Source: Lentilactobacillus senioris (lineage in GTDB: Bacteria; Bacillota; Bacilli; Lactobacillales; Lactobacillaceae). Taken from it: a stretch of DNA of 63,233 bases. Below the pieces are notes generated by a model that saw only the letters and a program-made list of their open reading frames with translations, searched no databases and was not told the DNA's origin. How positions within the stretch are numbered: position 1 is the first letter of the stretch; each line of letters starts with the position of its first letter. The position numbers and the translations under genes are program-made. Positions 25,387 to 34,754 of the stretch are shown one piece after another. The stretch is taken from NCBI RefSeq assembly GCF_026798195.1, contig NZ_JAPQEZ010000005.1:29034-92266 (forward strand), given 5' to 3'.

Positions 25387-27180
25387 ATGTTAATTAAACT
25401 TACGATGGCTAACATTAAAAGCCACATTCGAGACTATATTGTCTTGTTAACTGGGTTAGTAATGTCGGCAGCTATTTTTTATATGTTTGCTAATTTAGCC
25501 ACCAATCAAACCTTGATTAAGGCTAATATTAACTTTAAGTTTGCTTCTATTACGTTCGTCTTTGGCTTGATTTTACTAGCAATAATTACCTTAGTTTACG
25601 TTATGTACGCGAACAGATTCTTACTAAATATGCGCCAACATGACTATGGTTTGTTTATGATGTTAGGGGCCAAGAAAAGCCGAGTTAGTCGGTTACTAGT
25701 GGTAGAAACTTTGTTAGTAGGAACAATTGCTACGGTTATTGGTATTATTTTAGGAATTGTGGTTACCGGGGGACTTTCCGGTTGGTTATTTAATCGATTG
25801 GGATTAACCATGCACCACTTTAATCCGTTTTATCCTAAAGCGGTGGTAGTGACCCTGATTTTATTTATCGGTTTATTCATTGTGGCAGCGTTGATGAACT
25901 TGGGCCAAATGATTAAAACACCAGTCTTGAAGTTATTGAAACAAGCTGACACCGTTGACCGCGTTAATTTCAAACCAGTGCGGTTAGTATTGCAAACAAT
26001 TTTGGGAATCGGCTTACTCGCAATTGGTTATTGGGCAATGGCTAACGTTGCTACGTTAGTCTTGGCTTCTATTCCCATTGCCTTAGTAACCATTACTATT
26101 GGTAGTTACCTAGTTTTTCACGCAGTGATGTTGTTGTTATTGACCCTAATTAAACGCACTAATTGGGCGATTAAAGGACTCAATGGTTTCACTCTTTCCC
26201 AAATTATGTTCCGGGTGCATGACTATACTAAAATTTTAACCGTTACTTCATTGCTGTTTGCAATGGCTTTAGGAGCAATTACCGTCGGAACGGGGTTCAG
26301 AAGAGATATTCCGCTGATTGCTAAAAATTCGTCAGCTTATACTATGGCAATTAATAATCCGGATCAAAACCAAAAACGACAAATTAAGCAATTAACGGAC
26401 GCTCAAACGGTGACTTACCAACAAAAAGTTACTAAGAAGTATGTTTATTATTTACAGTCTGAATTTACTAAGCAGCCATTTAAGACGGTGATTCCGGGAA
26501 AAGATCCGCACACCGCCGCAAAATACAAAGATACAACTACTAAGCAATTAACTAATAATCAACAATATGAATTTGGTTTCTTAGCGGGAACCAGAACCCC
26601 ATTAAACGCTAAATTTGTTTCTGCTAGTCAATTTGCTCAGTTAAAAGCTAAACCCCAACGGGTAACCATGGTAACGGTTAAGGATATTCCAACTAACTAC
26701 CATAAACTAGTTAAACTGGCAGATTATCAAACTAAAAAATATCCGTTAGCCACTGGAGAAGTTGGCTTTGGAGCCTTTACAACTTATCAGTTGGCTATTG
26801 GCATGTTTGGTGGCTTAGAATTTGTGGGCTACTTCTTGGGAATTGCTTTCTTAGCAATGTTAGCTAGCTGTTTGATGTTTAAAATTTTGTCTGGGGCCAC
26901 TCAGGATCAAATTCGTTACCAAATGTTGGCCAAGATTGGGGCGCGACAAAAATTACTCAAACAAAGTATTAACCGAGAAATTTTAGTGCTCTTCACACTA
27001 CCAGCTATTTTAGGGGTGGTGGATGTCCTCTTTGGTCTTCAGCTATTTAAGGTGGTAATGACGGATCCTTACTACCAAATCGGTTGGATCATTTTAATAT
27101 TTGTCCTAATCTATCTGGTTTATTATTTACTCACGGTATGGTTATACCGGTTGTTGGTTCTCCCCAGTAAGAAGAAATAG
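25387..27180 (+). CDS. ABC transporter permease, BceB-type
   Basis: This 597-residue permease has about ten transmembrane helices in a 1-3-2-1-3-like FtsX pattern, with an extracellular domain (about residues 300-450) between helices 7 and 8. That is the layout of BceB-family permeases, which sense and release antimicrobial peptides such as bacitracin or lantibiotics. It is slightly shorter than typical BceB (about 640), with a reduced extracellular loop. AAGGAGG precedes the ATG. Confidence 0.88.
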   Translation: MLIKLTMANIKSHIRDYIVLLTGLVMSAAIFYMFANLATNQTLIKANINFKFASITFVFGLILLAIITLVYVMYANRFLLNMRQHDYGLFMMLGAKKSRVSRLLVVETLLVGTIATVIGIILGIVVTGGLSGWLFNRLGLTMHHFNPFYPKAVVVTLILFIGLFIVAALMNLGQMIKTPVLKLLKQADTVDRVNFKPVRLVLQTILGIGLLAIGYWAMANVATLVLASIPIALVTITIGSYLVFHAVMLLLLTLIKRTNWAIKGLNGFTLSQIMFRVHDYTKILTVTSLLFAMALGAITVGTGFRRDIPLIAKNSSAYTMAINNPDQNQKRQIKQLTDAQTVTYQQKVTKKYVYYLQSEFTKQPFKTVIPGKDPHTAAKYKDTTTKQLTNNQQYEFGFLAGTRTPLNAKFVSASQFAQLKAKPQRVTMVTVKDIPTNYHKLVKLADYQTKKYPLATGEVGFGAFTTYQLAIGMFGGLEFVGYFLGIAFLAMLASCLMFKILSGATQDQIRYQMLAKIGARQKLLKQSINREILVLFTLPAILGVVDVLFGLQLFKVVMTDPYYQIGWIILIFVLIYLVYYLLTVWLYRLLVLPSKKK

Positions 27181-27227
27181 TTAAGCTAGATAAGTTTAAC
27201 GGCTCCATTCTAGTAATAAATAGCACC

Positions 27228-27277
27228 AAATAAAAACTGGAATCTTGATATTGACGTCAAGATTCCAGTTTTTATTT
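27228..27277 (+). terminator. Strong bidirectional terminator
   Basis: A perfect 21-bp stem (27228-27248 and 27257-27277, core CTGGAATCTTGA) with A-rich and T-rich outer ends lies between convergent genes. Confidence 0.92.
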
Positions 27278-27309
27278 ATAAAGTTTAGAGTCGTAGCTTA
27301 ACGATTAAG

Positions 27310-27522
27310 CTACTTAACTTCTACGTAGTATTTGCCGTTAGCCTCTTTAATTTCAAAATGCTTATTAGGAGCAACTTCTTTGGCAATTCCCAGTGCGGTT
27401 TCTGCTTCTTCGTGGGTTTCAAAGCGCCGATCACCGATCACTTTAGCGGAGTCAATTTGACCTGAGGTTTCCTTTTTAACGGCGTTAATAAATTGGTTTC
27501 GATCTTCACTGCTCATATCCAT
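27310..27522 (-). CDS. Hypothetical 70-residue acidic/basic protein
   Basis: A small soluble protein without cysteines or membrane segments (starts MDMSSEDRNQFINAVKKETS, ends GKYYVEVK). AAGGGG precedes the ATG. Predicted helix-turn-helix-strand; no family recognised. It is a single gene between two terminator regions. Confidence 0.65.
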   Translation of the reverse strand: MDMSSEDRNQFINAVKKETSGQIDSAKVIGDRRFETHEEAETALGIAKEVAPNKHFEIKEANGKYYVEVK

Positions 27523-27592
27523 AATAAAATTTCCCCTTATTTTTTACAACATTAGTATAGCGCTTAATGGACTAAAAGCAGTGGAATTTGAC

Positions 27593-28657
27593 TTAGCGGG
27601 TACTAAAATAAGCTGCTGAAAATGCGGAAAGAAGGGCAAGGATGAAGAAAAAGATGTGCCATTTTTTGTATTTTAAAAAGATGGCTACGTATTCTCGAAT
27701 GAGGGCGGCAGGAATGAAGAAGAGGGAAGTTTTGGCCCCGATACCATCAGCGTTAAGGCCAACTTGACGGGCCATTCTAGCAGCCCGGTAGGTGTGGTAA
27801 TTGTTGCTAACAAAGATGGTATTGTGAGTTCCTGGACGTTGCTCAATGATTTCTTTGGAGTTACGCATATTTTCGTAAGTATTAGCGGACTTAGTTTCAG
27901 CGATCCCCTGTTCCGCAGGTAAGCCCTGTTGTAAAGCGTATTGTAACATGGCTTGACCTTCTGAAGTAGTTTCGCCAGGCCCCTGACCACCGGAAAAAAT
28001 CAAAATGGCTTTTTTCCCCGTTTGGGCTAATTGTTGCTGATAAAAGGCCAAGCCCCGATTAATCCGGGCTGCTAACAAAGGAGTAACTTGATCCCCGTTC
28101 ATTAAGCCGGCCCCTAAAACGATGATGTAATCTTGATCTGGTTTAGGTCGGTTAAATTGGTACAGTAGCGAAACGGTAAGGAAATTGTAGGCCCAAACAA
28201 ATATATAGAAGAAAAGTGAATCCCCTAGATTGGTGAAAAAGACGTTAATGACTTTGGGCAAAAACGGTTGAAGCAACCGAATGACAATGGGTTCTAATAA
28301 GAGGACAATCCCAATAATCAGAGTCAAAGTATTAGCTAGAGTATGACTTTCTCTGTGCCACATTATGATACCGTTCCAAATAAAGAAAAAGGCTTGGAGC
28401 ATAAAAGTAAGAATGATAATCACTATAATGGCTAAAGCTATGTACATGGCAGTATTAATTAGAATTGCGTTTTGGGTACCAATAATACTAAAGCCTAAGC
28501 AGATTAAAAATGAAAAGAAGAAGAGATTAAACCAAACACCGTCAACTAGCTTGACTTTGTTGTGCCGGTACCGTAATGCAAAAATAGCAAAGCAGGCAAC
28601 CGGGATTATCCACAACCAGTAAATGGCTGGTGAAATAGAATATACGTCGTTGTGCAT
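27593..28657 (-). CDS. YdcF/SanA-family membrane protein (DUF218)
   Basis: The 354-residue protein has about six N-terminal membrane helices (to residue 180), then a DUF218 domain: DYIIVLGAGLMNGDQVTPLL, SGGQGPGE, SEGQAMLQYAL, SANTYENMRNS and FVSNNYHTYRA. A last helix ends the protein. SanA/YdcF-like proteins are implicated in envelope integrity, with no settled reaction. AGGAG lies 7 nt before the ATG. Confidence 0.85.
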   Translation of the reverse strand: MHNDVYSISPAIYWLWIIPVACFAIFALRYRHNKVKLVDGVWFNLFFFSFLICLGFSIIGTQNAILINTAMYIALAIIVIIILTFMLQAFFFIWNGIIMWHRESHTLANTLTLIIGIVLLLEPIVIRLLQPFLPKVINVFFTNLGDSLFFYIFVWAYNFLTVSLLYQFNRPKPDQDYIIVLGAGLMNGDQVTPLLAARINRGLAFYQQQLAQTGKKAILIFSGGQGPGETTSEGQAMLQYALQQGLPAEQGIAETKSANTYENMRNSKEIIEQRPGTHNTIFVSNNYHTYRAARMARQVGLNADGIGAKTSLFFIPAALIREYVAIFLKYKKWHIFFFILALLSAFSAAYFSTR

Positions 28658-29059
28658 GAGACTACTCCTAACTAGATTATTTATATGTTTAATGTACCAT
28701 AAATTTTCTAGGGATAATATTATTAGGAATTATTAGTGAGAATAATATGTAAATTTTATGATGTATTAGTATAAGTATAGTGACTTGTTTATGCTGGGCT
28801 TGAATACAATTTCAATCTACCTAAATTAACGGCGTTTATAAAAGTTAATAGGCTGATTCAATAATAAGAAAAAAGTAATCAATGCGATCCGTTATATAAT
28901 AGAAATTAATATCAATTTGTGATAAACCGCTAAACGAAAGTAAGTATGAATAGATAATTATTGTTAATAGGGTTACTTATAATAAATAGGGGGGAGTTGT
29001 CATCAAGCAATTTGATGGTACTCCTTTTTGTTGTCTAAAAAAGTTGAGGCGGTTAACAA
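28658..29059. other. Gene-free leader region of WxL cluster
   Basis: These 402 AT-rich bp hold divergent promoter sequence, including TATAAT at 28895-28900, and a leader hairpin at 28992-29028. No ORF of interest was seen. The rightward leader to the TTG start is long (about 150 nt), leaving room for attenuation. Confidence 0.55.
28992..29028 (+). terminator. Leader hairpin with T run (attenuator-like)
   Basis: GGAGTTGTCATCAA pairs with TTGATGGTACTCC and is followed by TTTTTG, 30 nt upstream of the surface-protein start. It may attenuate the WxL operon or terminate upstream transcription. Confidence 0.6.
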
Positions 29060-30988
29060 TTGAAGCAAATTTTAAAAAAGATGTTGAATGTGGGAATGGC
29101 TATACTGTTTAGTTTAGTATTTACGACCGTTACAAGTTATGCAACCAGTGCAGGCAAAACGATTGATTACATGGCTACCCACGGTTATGCGTTAGGGGTG
29201 GCATCTAACTTTAACGTGTTTGCAACGGATGCTAGCACCCCAGCTACGGGTAATGACTATGCCTATATACAAAATGTTAGCCTATCTAATGCACGACTAG
29301 CAGCCGGGAGTTTCTTAGCGGAAAGTCCTAACAAAACAATTGGTTGGAATCAGCCCAATGAAAACTTAGATTCTCATATGTTAGTAGTTGGTAATCGAAG
29401 TAATAGTTCCCAAACTGATGGCATTATTATGGAAACAGATCAAACAAAGGGCGTTTTTGCAGCGGAAGATACTAATACTAAGCCGCTTCGTAATCAGAAT
29501 AATGAACTAGTTCAGGTAGATACCCTATCTGACGTTAAGGATTTCACTGACAATGGGGTGGCTTCTTTTTCAGATGCACAGAAACAAATCAATGATGTTA
29601 GTCAATTTTATACCTCTGATGCTAGGTTAAATAAAGCATTTGCTAATCAATTTTTGAAAAAAGTAAATTTAACCGATGATCAAGCAGCAGATTTAAAGGC
29701 TGGTAAGGAAATCGTGGTTCACGATTCTGGCAGCCAACAGCACCAATTTTTAATAGTCAATGTTCCTGGATTAACTAAAGATGATATTAAAGCAGATACA
29801 GACGTTTTAAATATTAAGTTGAAATATGTAACTAAGTTAACAAGCAGTAAAAAGCCGATTGTTATTTTAAATTTCCCTAACTTAAGTGGCAATATGGAAC
29901 TGCATAGTGGTGCAACTTATGTAGACGTTACTTATGGAACCGTTAATGATCAGAAACCAATTCCAAGCAAGGCAAACTTACTATTAAATTTCCCCAAATT
30001 AAATGCTTTAGATTTAAATGATGCTTTTGTTGGAACAGTACTTGCCCCTAAAGCAACCATTCAGGTGAATCAATTTAATGAAAAGTTAAATGCCCTGATA
30101 GCCCAGCGGATAAGGATTACCACCGATGTTAAAACAAATGGTGCTGACGGGGTCTTTAACCCCCCTGATTTTCAAAACAACGGCGAGAATCAAGATGTAA
30201 CTGCAACGGCTCAGCATATTTACGCAGATGGTAGTCCCACTACTAGTACGTCGTTTGATAGAGATGCCCAAATGCCAGAACTTTATAACTTTGATGATCA
30301 GATTGAATATGGAATTCGGTGGAGTAATCATCCCGATGAACAACTATACCGGTCTAATGACGGTAAAACTTGGCAGGCTACTGGTATTAATTCTGATAGT
30401 GATGGTAACGGTAGTTATTCATCTGAAAAAGAAAAACCAGCTCAAAATTTAAAATTAACGCAAAGCCAAACAGCCGATCAGGCTACTTTAACGGCAGCCA
30501 ACACTAAAAAAGTTTATTTTGCTTTGGCAGCTAGTGATCCTAATAAGGATGCAGATGCCATTGATTGGCAAAGTAGCATTTTATTGAATATGAAACCATT
30601 TACGCTTAGTGTGCCACAAAAAATTATTTTTGAAAGTGCCAACGTGAATAACGGGGTGGTTACTCCATCAGTGACACCACAAGTTATCGTAGATAATTCA
30701 TTGGGGGCTGACTTCAGATTAACATTAGGAGTGGATGCCACTAGTGCTAATAATTTACCTAGTTCAGCTGCTAAAAATGTCTTTTTAGGGGCTAACCAAT
30801 TTACGTACAAGCAAAATGATTTGAACAGTGCATTTCAGACTTTGATTCCTAGTGCTGATAATGCTGATTTAACAACAACTACTAATTATGATTTAACGGG
30901 CCTTGAATTAAAGGTACCGGCGGAATTAAAAGCCACGCCAGCAACTATCGGCTTGAAATGGAACGTGGATTGGGGCACGCCAACCTAG
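29060..30988 (+). CDS. Secreted choice-of-anchor A / WxL-like surface protein
   Basis: This 642-residue protein has a signal peptide (MKQILKKMLNVGMAILFSLV). A choice-of-anchor A domain spans residues about 38-360 (SNFNVFATDASTPATGNDYA; LNFPKL..L...DAFVGTVLAPKAT). The C-terminal part ends LKWNVDWGTP, resembling a WxL-like wall-binding fold. It starts at TTG 29060 with GAGGCGG upstream. It leads the cluster with a WxL protein and a DUF916 protein, so it is probably part of a non-covalent surface complex. No LPxTG motif. Confidence 0.8.
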   Translation: MKQILKKMLNVGMAILFSLVFTTVTSYATSAGKTIDYMATHGYALGVASNFNVFATDASTPATGNDYAYIQNVSLSNARLAAGSFLAESPNKTIGWNQPNENLDSHMLVVGNRSNSSQTDGIIMETDQTKGVFAAEDTNTKPLRNQNNELVQVDTLSDVKDFTDNGVASFSDAQKQINDVSQFYTSDARLNKAFANQFLKKVNLTDDQAADLKAGKEIVVHDSGSQQHQFLIVNVPGLTKDDIKADTDVLNIKLKYVTKLTSSKKPIVILNFPNLSGNMELHSGATYVDVTYGTVNDQKPIPSKANLLLNFPKLNALDLNDAFVGTVLAPKATIQVNQFNEKLNALIAQRIRITTDVKTNGADGVFNPPDFQNNGENQDVTATAQHIYADGSPTTSTSFDRDAQMPELYNFDDQIEYGIRWSNHPDEQLYRSNDGKTWQATGINSDSDGNGSYSSEKEKPAQNLKLTQSQTADQATLTAANTKKVYFALAASDPNKDADAIDWQSSILLNMKPFTLSVPQKIIFESANVNNGVVTPSVTPQVIVDNSLGADFRLTLGVDATSANNLPSSAAKNVFLGANQFTYKQNDLNSAFQTLIPSADNADLTTTTNYDLTGLELKVPAELKATPATIGLKWNVDWGTPT

Positions 30989-31009
30989 TTAAAGATGTAA
31001 GGTGAGAGA

Positions 31010-31612
31010 ATGAAAAAGAGAATTACCACGATTGTATTACTAATAATAGGAAGTTTATTTATTCCAATGATGACGGTGAAGGCTGCAGATGGTAGCTTAA
31101 ACACTCAAGCGGTCTTTCAAGTTAATGGTAAGCTGCTGAGTTTATCTAAAACTCCAAGCTTTCACTTTGGCGAAGTTAACTTATCCGAAGTCGCAAAGGG
31201 TAATGATCGAATTCAATTACAATCTGGCAAAGATAACCAATTGCAAGTTACTAATTATGACCCTGACGTTGCTCAATGGTCGGTTGATGTTCAAGCCACT
31301 GATTTTAAAGACGACAAGGGCAAAGTATTAAGTGGGGCCCAGTTATCATTAACGCCAGATCAAGCGACTAATGATGAAAATCAAACTGATATACAGTCGA
31401 TGAATGTGGTTGATATTATTGGTAGTAGCGCCACTATTTTACTAGGCCAAGCGTTAGGGACAACTTCAGTCTCATTTGATCAGTCTAAAAATGCTGTTTT
31501 GGACTTAAGTAATGTGGATACTAATGCTATTGATGAGGATGACACTTATACGTCAACCGTTCAATGGACTTTATCCAGTCAGGCTAAGGCACCAGCTGCT
31601 AGCACATATTAA
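31010..31612 (+). CDS. WxL-domain surface protein
   Basis: The 200-residue secreted protein has a signal peptide (cleavage near VKA-AD) and one WxL domain: the two hallmarks are QWSVDV (about residue 90) and the C-terminal VQWTLS. WxL domains bind peptidoglycan non-covalently, usually with a DUF916 partner. It lies 21 bp after the preceding gene with GGTGAGAG upstream of the ATG. A small protein made of little more than the WxL domain is typical of Csc-like clusters. Confidence 0.88.
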   Translation: MKKRITTIVLLIIGSLFIPMMTVKAADGSLNTQAVFQVNGKLLSLSKTPSFHFGEVNLSEVAKGNDRIQLQSGKDNQLQVTNYDPDVAQWSVDVQATDFKDDKGKVLSGAQLSLTPDQATNDENQTDIQSMNVVDIIGSSATILLGQALGTTSVSFDQSKNAVLDLSNVDTNAIDEDDTYTSTVQWTLSSQAKAPAASTY

Positions 31613-31623
31613 TATTTTAAGTA

Positions 31624-31664
31624 GTGGGAACCTCACACCGTTAAGGTTGAAGTTCCCATTTTTG
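31624..31664 (+). terminator. Internal hairpin between WxL and DUF916 genes
   Basis: GTGGGAACCTCA and TTGAAGTTCCCAT form an imperfect stem followed by TTTTT, just before the DUF916 gene. It probably lowers read-through, making the membrane partner less abundant than the WxL protein. Confidence 0.6.
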
Positions 31665-31681
31665 TATCTGTAGGAGGAAAA

Positions 31682-32683
31682 ATGACTAAAATAATGTCTC
31701 GGTGGTTGGTAATATTAGCGGTGGTTATCGGAACTGCTTTGGTGCTACCCGTAATGGCACAGTCTGATGCCGGCTTTACTATTAAGGCCCAACCATCAGC
31801 TAATACAATTAACCGGAAACAAGATTGCTTTAATTTGCGGGTCAAACCCAATCAACAACAAACGTTGACGGTGCTGATTACCAATACGGATAATAAAATC
31901 CACCGCATCAAAACCACTCCGGTGTCTTCATACACTAGTGATAATGGTTCATTGGCTTACAAGCCCAGGGTTAATAGCAGTCAAACTAACAGTGATGTGC
32001 AGTTTACCGATTTAGTAGCGGGTAATGGTCAGACGGTGGAGGTACCAGCAGGTCAGACCAGAAAAGTTCAATTTAAGTTAGCAATTCCTAATAAAAAAAT
32101 TACGGGGATGGTGTTGGGGGGCTTTCAGTCTGAAGCCGTAGATAATCAAAGTGAAACGACAACCCAAAAAGGAATTAGAATTAACAACCGGTATAGCTTG
32201 TTATTAGGAGCTACCGTTCAAGAGCAATCTAGATTGCCGGTTCCGCAGTTAAAGTTGTTGACCGTAAAATCACAAGTAGATCAGGGGATTCCAGAACTGG
32301 TAAGTCGATTTGCTAGTCCGGTTCCTATATTGTTTGGTGAATTAAAGATTAATGCTAAGATTATGCGGGTTGGCAGTAATAAAATAATTCAACAAGTACA
32401 AAGTGAAAATATGACTGTGGCCCCAGCGACCAATTTTAACTATCGGTTTCGTTTGAATCAACGGATAGTGACTAAAGGCAAATACATGTTGGTGGTAAAT
32501 GCAACTTCGGGAGCCACTCGGTGGCAGTTTCACCAGCAGTTTAGGATTTCTAAGCAACAAGTTGAACAGTTGAAAAAAGGTACAAATAAATCTTCCTATT
32601 TAAAAATGATAACTATTATAGTTATAATTATGATTACTTTTGTCGGAGTAGCATACTTCTTGTTGTGCAATCATATATATTGA
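31682..32683 (+). CDS. DUF916/DUF3324 membrane-anchored WxL partner
   Basis: The 333-residue protein has a signal peptide, an N-terminal DUF916 (WxL peptidoglycan-binding) domain (FTIKAQPSANTINRKQDCFN, with LRVKPNQQQTLTV; residues about 30-160), a DUF3324 host-binding domain (about 165-300) and a C-terminal transmembrane helix. It tethers WxL proteins to wall and membrane. AGGAGG lies before the ATG. It is the last gene of the three-gene cluster. The single Cys at QDCFN is unusual. Confidence 0.88.
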   Translation: MTKIMSRWLVILAVVIGTALVLPVMAQSDAGFTIKAQPSANTINRKQDCFNLRVKPNQQQTLTVLITNTDNKIHRIKTTPVSSYTSDNGSLAYKPRVNSSQTNSDVQFTDLVAGNGQTVEVPAGQTRKVQFKLAIPNKKITGMVLGGFQSEAVDNQSETTTQKGIRINNRYSLLLGATVQEQSRLPVPQLKLLTVKSQVDQGIPELVSRFASPVPILFGELKINAKIMRVGSNKIIQQVQSENMTVAPATNFNYRFRLNQRIVTKGKYMLVVNATSGATRWQFHQQFRISKQQVEQLKKGTNKSSYLKMITIIVIIMITFVGVAYFLLCNHIY

Positions 32684-32744
32684 CTAGATGAATAATAATA
32701 AAATATTGTTTTATAGATGGAGCTTACGAGGCTCAAATTATTTA

Positions 32745-32781
32745 AAAAACAGGTAATCCGCGCCCGGATTACCTGTTTTTG
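32745..32781. terminator. Strong terminator between convergent genes
   Basis: AAAAACAGGTAATCCG (32745-32760) pairs with CGGATTACCTGTTTTT (32765-32780) around CGCC. Confidence 0.9.
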
Positions 32782-32782
32782 T

Positions 32783-33775
32783 TTAATAATTATTCACTTC
32801 TTTATGGTGTACGTTATTAGTTTGTACATGTTCTGTAATCGTAATTCTGAGAAAACGAGCATATTGTAACAATACAAACAAGATAACTACTACGGAGAAG
32901 CCTTGTTCAATGTACGCCAACCAAGTTCCCGCAATTGTAAAACTAGTTTGAGGAAGGCGAGTCATTAGCAAGAATAATCCGGTAGAAGAAATCACCATTG
33001 GAAAAGTGAACGCTGCAAAACTAGGGAAGAAGTGCAGGAGAGAATGCCGAGACGAAACATAAATTCTTAGCATAGTCAAAATGGTAGTGAAGTAAAGTAG
33101 TTGAGCCAAGATTCCTAGTGCTGAAGCAAAAATTACGTTAAATTGAACGAATGAAAATAGGTAACCAGTCAAGCAAAGAGATGCTGGAGCAGCGGTAATG
33201 GTGATAAGTGGCAAAGCTCCTTCAGGCATTTCTTTGTACTTGTATAGGCGCCATAAAACGATTGGCAACAAAATAACGTAAAAAGCGAGTGCTACGTACA
33301 AAAGAATGCGACCTAACAATGGAATAAATTGGCTAGCAGTAACTGGCACCACTCCAATTCCTACAAAAGTTACAAACCAGCTAGGATAAACGTGTTCGAT
33401 CCCAACCTCAGGTTTGATTAAGTGGAGGTAAATAAAAGTTCCAGTGATTCCTAAGTGGATGGCAATTGCTACACACCATAAGATTAAACCAAAGGTATGA
33501 AAACCCCAGCGTCCCAAGAAAGTAGCAATTACCATCAAGGCCATGGTAAAGGTGGGCATAGTAGCTGCCGACATTGGGTTAGTTAGTTCTTTCCAAACAG
33601 AACTACCGGCTAACGTTAATTTTAAGATAACGAGAACCATTAAAATCATGGCGATGACGCCCCAGATGTTACCAATAGAAGCTAGATTTTCGTTTACAAA
33701 CAAGTTACCTAGTGAGGCGATCCCCAAGATTAAACCACAAATGGCCATGGGAACTTTTTTTAAGATTTCCAACAT
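32783..33775 (-). CDS. TDT-family transporter (TehA/Mae1-like)
   Basis: The 330-residue protein has ten hydrophobic helices and the TDT family pattern: KVPMAICGLILGIASLGN at the N-terminus, GFHTFGLILWC and a conserved PSWFV.F.GI.VVP segment. Family members export dicarboxylates, sulfite or tellurite-related anions. It is divergent from a LysR gene 140 bp away, which probably controls it. AAGGAG precedes the ATG. Confidence 0.85.
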   Translation of the reverse strand: MLEILKKVPMAICGLILGIASLGNLFVNENLASIGNIWGVIAMILMVLVILKLTLAGSSVWKELTNPMSAATMPTFTMALMVIATFLGRWGFHTFGLILWCVAIAIHLGITGTFIYLHLIKPEVGIEHVYPSWFVTFVGIGVVPVTASQFIPLLGRILLYVALAFYVILLPIVLWRLYKYKEMPEGALPLITITAAPASLCLTGYLFSFVQFNVIFASALGILAQLLYFTTILTMLRIYVSSRHSLLHFFPSFAAFTFPMVISSTGLFLLMTRLPQTSFTIAGTWLAYIEQGFSVVVILFVLLQYARFLRITITEHVQTNNVHHKEVNNY

Positions 33776-33914
33776 AGATAGTAAGCTCCTTTTTTCAAGT
33801 GTTTTTCTTTACGGTTTTTATTTTAGGAAGATTACTATAATAAGTCAAAACAATCATTTTTATTGTTATAATAAAAATAGTTAATAGTAAAATCAAGTGG
33901 GAAGGACAAATGCC

Positions 33915-34754
33915 ATGAATGATTACTTGGAAACGTTTATCAGTGTTTACGAAAGTCGAAGTTTTTCAATTGCGGCTAAGGAACTTTTTGTGACCCAACC
34001 AACCGTTTCGGTCAGAATTGAGCAGTTAGAAAAAAAACTGGGGGTTCAGCTATTTACCAGAAAGTACCGGCAAGAAATTGTTCCAACTGAAGCTGGAAAA
34101 ATTTTGTATCACCAGGCAATTAGAATGCGGGAGTTATGGCGTGATACTGAAGACGAGATTAGGTACGTGGGAGATACTGAACGCCATTTGGTTCGAATGG
34201 GATTTTCGCAAACGTTGGCAGTAACGATCGCCCCCGAATTTCTAAAATTGGCCCAACAAAAAAATCCCAGTTACGATTGGAATATCACTGTGGATAACTC
34301 CGAAAGTATTCTGGGATTAATTGATAATAAACGATTAGACGTGGGCCTCATCGAAAAGTCTATGCTTACTGATACTGATCTGGTGGTTCGGAGGGAACTG
34401 GCAGCTGATCAATTAGTTCGCATTGGTGAGCCCACTGGCACCTGGTTAATTCGAGAACCGGGGTCAGGAATTGAACACTACACGGAACTCTTTTTTAACG
34501 AGTATGATATCAAACCGGAACATACGATTATGTTGAACCGGAATGATTTGATCATGGAACTAGTTGCTAGTGGCGTAGGCGAAACCATTATTTCTAAAAG
34601 TGTATTGCCACCCAATTATCCGTATACGGAACTAAACCCGCATTTTAAACGGTCGTTGTATTTCTTAAACGGTAAACACATGAATAAAGAAATACTAGAA
34701 ATGGTGTACACCTCAATCAAACAAATTGCTCAAGAAATTTATCCTATAGCTTAA
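33915..34754 (+). CDS. LysR-family regulator of the TDT transporter
   Basis: The 279-residue protein has an N-terminal HTH (FSIAAKELFVTQPTVSVRIE, linker LEKKLGVQLF) and a substrate-binding domain with the phosphate/sulfate-like pocket LIREPGSG. It shares LREPGSG with the second LysR at 36639, suggesting related anionic ligands. AAGGAC lies 7 nt before ATG 33915. Its 3' end overlaps the convergent UDG gene by 11 bp. Confidence 0.9.
   Translation: MNDYLETFISVYESRSFSIAAKELFVTQPTVSVRIEQLEKKLGVQLFTRKYRQEIVPTEAGKILYHQAIRMRELWRDTEDEIRYVGDTERHLVRMGFSQTLAVTIAPEFLKLAQQKNPSYDWNITVDNSESILGLIDNKRLDVGLIEKSMLTDTDLVVRRELAADQLVRIGEPTGTWLIREPGSGIEHYTELFFNEYDIKPEHTIMLNRNDLIMELVASGVGETIISKSVLPPNYPYTELNPHFKRSLYFLNGKHMNKEILEMVYTSIKQIAQEIYPIA

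Noticed and set aside
28605-28613. Perfect DnaA box TTATCCACA inside the YdcF-like gene
   Set aside because: A single site in coding sequence is within chance expectation for a window this size.
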